Positions 41,419 to 42,633 of a stretch of 42,633 nt of DNA are shown here, one piece after another (within the stretch, counting starts at the first letter, position 1; every line of letters begins with the position of its first letter). A model generated the notes under the pieces. It was given only the letters and a program-made list of their open reading frames with translations, was not told the origin of the DNA and did no database searches. The stretch is from Fusobacteriaceae bacterium UBA2433. Lineage in GTDB: Bacteria; Fusobacteriota; Fusobacteriia; Fusobacteriales; Fusobacteriaceae. A program made the position numbers and the translations under genes. The DNA lies in NCBI GenBank assembly GCA_002342785.1, contig DDQV01000015.1, forward strand, positions 1 through 42,633, in the 5' to 3' direction.

Positions 41419-41637
41419 AATTACTGTAATTTTGTCATAAAATAAGGCCACTGAGTACCCTCTTAAGGCTATTTCTGATACCACTAAGGCTACTTTTTAA
41501 CATTTTTGATTTTTCGCCTCTCAACTTCAATAGTACCAACGGTTTCAAGGCTTTGTTATTGGCTTTATTTCAGTTGTAGAGGTATAAATACAAGGGAAAG
41601 TTTTTAGAAGCCCCTTAGAAGAGCAATGAGAGCTAAG
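41419..41637 (+). repeat. Dispersed repeat, copy 3 (about 219 bp)
   Basis: The first about 110 bp, from the AATTACTGTAATT palindrome through the three AAGGC units, are nearly identical to copy 2. The middle is more diverged (CCACAAC region replaced), and the end CCTTAGAAG...AATGAGAG is again conserved. It has the same plus-strand orientation as copies 1 and 2, 32 kb away, and again lies between convergent genes. Confidence 0.88.
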
Positions 41638-41652
41638 AAAAATTATTAGAAT

Positions 41653-41691
41653 AAAAAAATGACCCCTATATTTTATAGGAGTCATTTTTTT
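41653..41691. terminator. Terminator between repeat copy 3 and the acetate transporter gene
   Basis: ATGACCCCTATA and TATAGGAGTCAT pair with one C-A mismatch and long A and T flanks, so it can work in both directions between convergent units. Confidence 0.88.
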
Positions 41692-41750
41692 ATATTAAAT
41701 ACTGTTTTACTTTTTTTTTATCTCCTTGAGAAGGGATATAGAGTAGTATT

Positions 41751-42311
41751 TTATAATGGTAAAATTTGTTTACCATATTTTTCATTTAAGATAAGTCCTG
41801 CAGCCTCATAGATTGCTGAAAGACCACAAATAATTCCTACATATCCAGCTATTCTACCAAATAATGAGCTTTCAAGTATAAAATGGAAACCTAATAAAAT
41901 AAATAAAATAACCAGTGTACCAAAGACTACCTTTCCTGCGGTAGAACCATTTAAAGTTCCTATAAAAAAGATAAGCGTAACAAGTCCCCATACAAACATA
42001 TAAGATCCAACAGCTATATGATCAGAAGCTAGATAATCAGCTTTATTTAAAACCCAAATCCCTACTAATGTCCACCAAAAAACTCCGTAAGAAGTAAATG
42101 CTGTAGCTCCAAATGTATTTCCTTTTTTATTTTCTTGTATACCTGCAATTATCTGTGCAAACCCACCATAGAAAAGTCCCATCATCATAATCATATCATT
42201 TAATCCGAATAAACCTGCATTGTGTAAATTTAATAGTAAAGTTGTTGTTCCAAAACCTAAAAGTCCTAAAGGTGCTGGGTTAGCACTTGTATCTTTAATT
42301 GATCTTTCCAT
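41751..42311 (-). CDS. Acetate/succinate uptake transporter (SatP/YaaH, AceTr family)
   Basis: This 186-aa protein has six membrane helices of the GPR1/FUN34/SatP family. The signature NPAPLGLLGF (N11-F20) lies at the start, FYGGFAQIIAGI near residue 48 and TFGATAFTSYGVFWW near residue 67 are conserved, and the last helix (AIYEAAGLI) is typical. It should move acetate or succinate with protons, useful in a fermenter as uptake or efflux. Its promoter is visible upstream. GGGGGT is 12 nt before the ATG, somewhat far. Confidence 0.93.
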   Translation of the reverse strand: MERSIKDTSANPAPLGLLGFGTTTLLLNLHNAGLFGLNDMIMMMGLFYGGFAQIIAGIQENKKGNTFGATAFTSYGVFWWTLVGIWVLNKADYLASDHIAVGSYMFVWGLVTLIFFIGTLNGSTAGKVVFGTLVILFILLGFHFILESSLFGRIAGYVGIICGLSAIYEAAGLILNEKYGKQILPL

Positions 42312-42350
42312 TATAGCTTTTACCCCCTGAATTTAATTATTTTACAGAGT

Positions 42351-42379
42351 ATAGTATCATTTATACTTAGGGAGTACAA
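42351..42379 (-). promoter_or_regulatory. Promoter of the acetate transporter gene
   Basis: Minus strand: TTGTAC (42379-42374), a 17-bp spacer and TACTAT (42356-42351), about 40 bp before the ATG. Confidence 0.65.
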
Positions 42380-42441
42380 GTTTTTTTTAATAATCTAAAA
42401 GTAATCTCAGAAAGAGTCACTGTATTTTTATATTTTATATT

Positions 42442-42633
42442 TTATTTTTTAGATCTATAATCCTTAATTGCTGATTTTATAACTTCCTCAGCTAAAACTG
42501 AACAATGTATTTTTTTTGCTGGTAAACCATCTAAACTATCTACTATAGAGCTATTGGTTAATCTTAATACTTCATCTATATTTTTATTTAAAATCATCTC
42601 TGTTGTTATAGATGAGGAAGCAATTGCAGATGC
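42442..42633 (-). CDS. Iron-sulfur cluster scaffold IscU/NifU, C-terminal part (cut by the window edge)
   Basis: The minus-strand reading frame enters from the right edge and ends with TAA at 42444-42442, giving 63 residues. It reads ASAIASSSITTEM, then ITNKDIV-like LTNSSIVDSLDGLP and KKIHCSVLAEEVIKSAIKDY. The IscU/NifU scaffold C-terminus, with the third conserved cysteine in the HCSVLAEE motif. A cysteine desulfurase gene is expected just outside the window. Confidence 0.93.
   Translation of the reverse strand, partial: ASAIASSSITTEMILNKNIDEVLRLTNSSIVDSLDGLPAKKIHCSVLAEEVIKSAIKDYRSKK

Overview
The window is strongly AT-rich, densely coded bacterial chromosome. The mix of anaerobic class III ribonucleotide reductase, a Rex redox regulator, NifX/MinD-type iron-sulfur maturation genes, DUF1847, DUF969/DUF979 and a T-box before asnS suggests a strictly anaerobic, fermentative bacterium, most likely of the Fusobacteriota (Cetobacterium/Ilyobacter/Fusobacterium type). 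A low-GC clostridial relative cannot be excluded from sequence reading alone. There are no phage genes, transposases, CRISPR arrays or rRNA genes.

Left part (1-8.7 kb, + strand): the 3' end of a tRNA and its terminator; a SEDS-family cell-wall polymerase (FtsW/RodA type) overlapping a TetR regulator, which overlaps an orphan MetQ-like binding protein; nrdD behind a probable tandem NrdR operator, then nrdG and an RpiR-type regulator; then a Na+/phosphate cotransporter behind four Pho-box-like direct repeats with an 11-bp period.

8.7-9.5 kb is non-coding and carries two copies of a 221-bp dispersed repeat; a third copy lies at 41.4 kb. All three are in gaps between convergent genes. 9.5-13.5 kb holds lrgAB (- strand) and, divergently, a likely 5-oxoproline module: DUF969, DUF979, pyroglutamyl peptidase and a gamma-glutamylcyclotransferase-like gene. 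13.6-15.1 kb is a Crp/Fnr regulator with an SDR oxidoreductase. 15.27-17.2 kb is a promoter, an asparagine T-box leader, a DUF896 gene and asnS, followed by a TM2-domain gene.

17.6-24.05 kb (- strand) is the least described part. A DUF134 regulator with a 14-bp palindrome over its predicted start point leads a run of NifX, DUF5320, a second NifX, two MinD-type ATPases with built-in ferredoxin domains, a DUF89 phosphatase, a metallo-beta-lactamase-fold protein, a Rex-like repressor with an altered nucleotide-binding motif, and the Cys-rich DUF1847. It resembles ORP/NifX-MinD clusters of anaerobes and may mature or sense a metal-sulfur cofactor.

24.2-32.2 kb holds dinB, an M18 aminopeptidase, a two-component system whose kinase has no ordinary start codon, trhA, a beta-carbonic anhydrase, a second metallo-beta-lactamase protein, and adenosine deaminase behind a clear adenine riboswitch. 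32.2-42.6 kb holds a dicarboxylate/glutamate symporter, a lipoamide-dehydrogenase-like flavoprotein, a K+ channel with a TrkA domain, an esterase, and a ferric-type ABC transporter whose first gene has its Shine-Dalgarno separated from the start by a 13-bp hairpin. It ends with an acetate transporter (SatP type) and the 3' end of iscU/nifU at the right edge.
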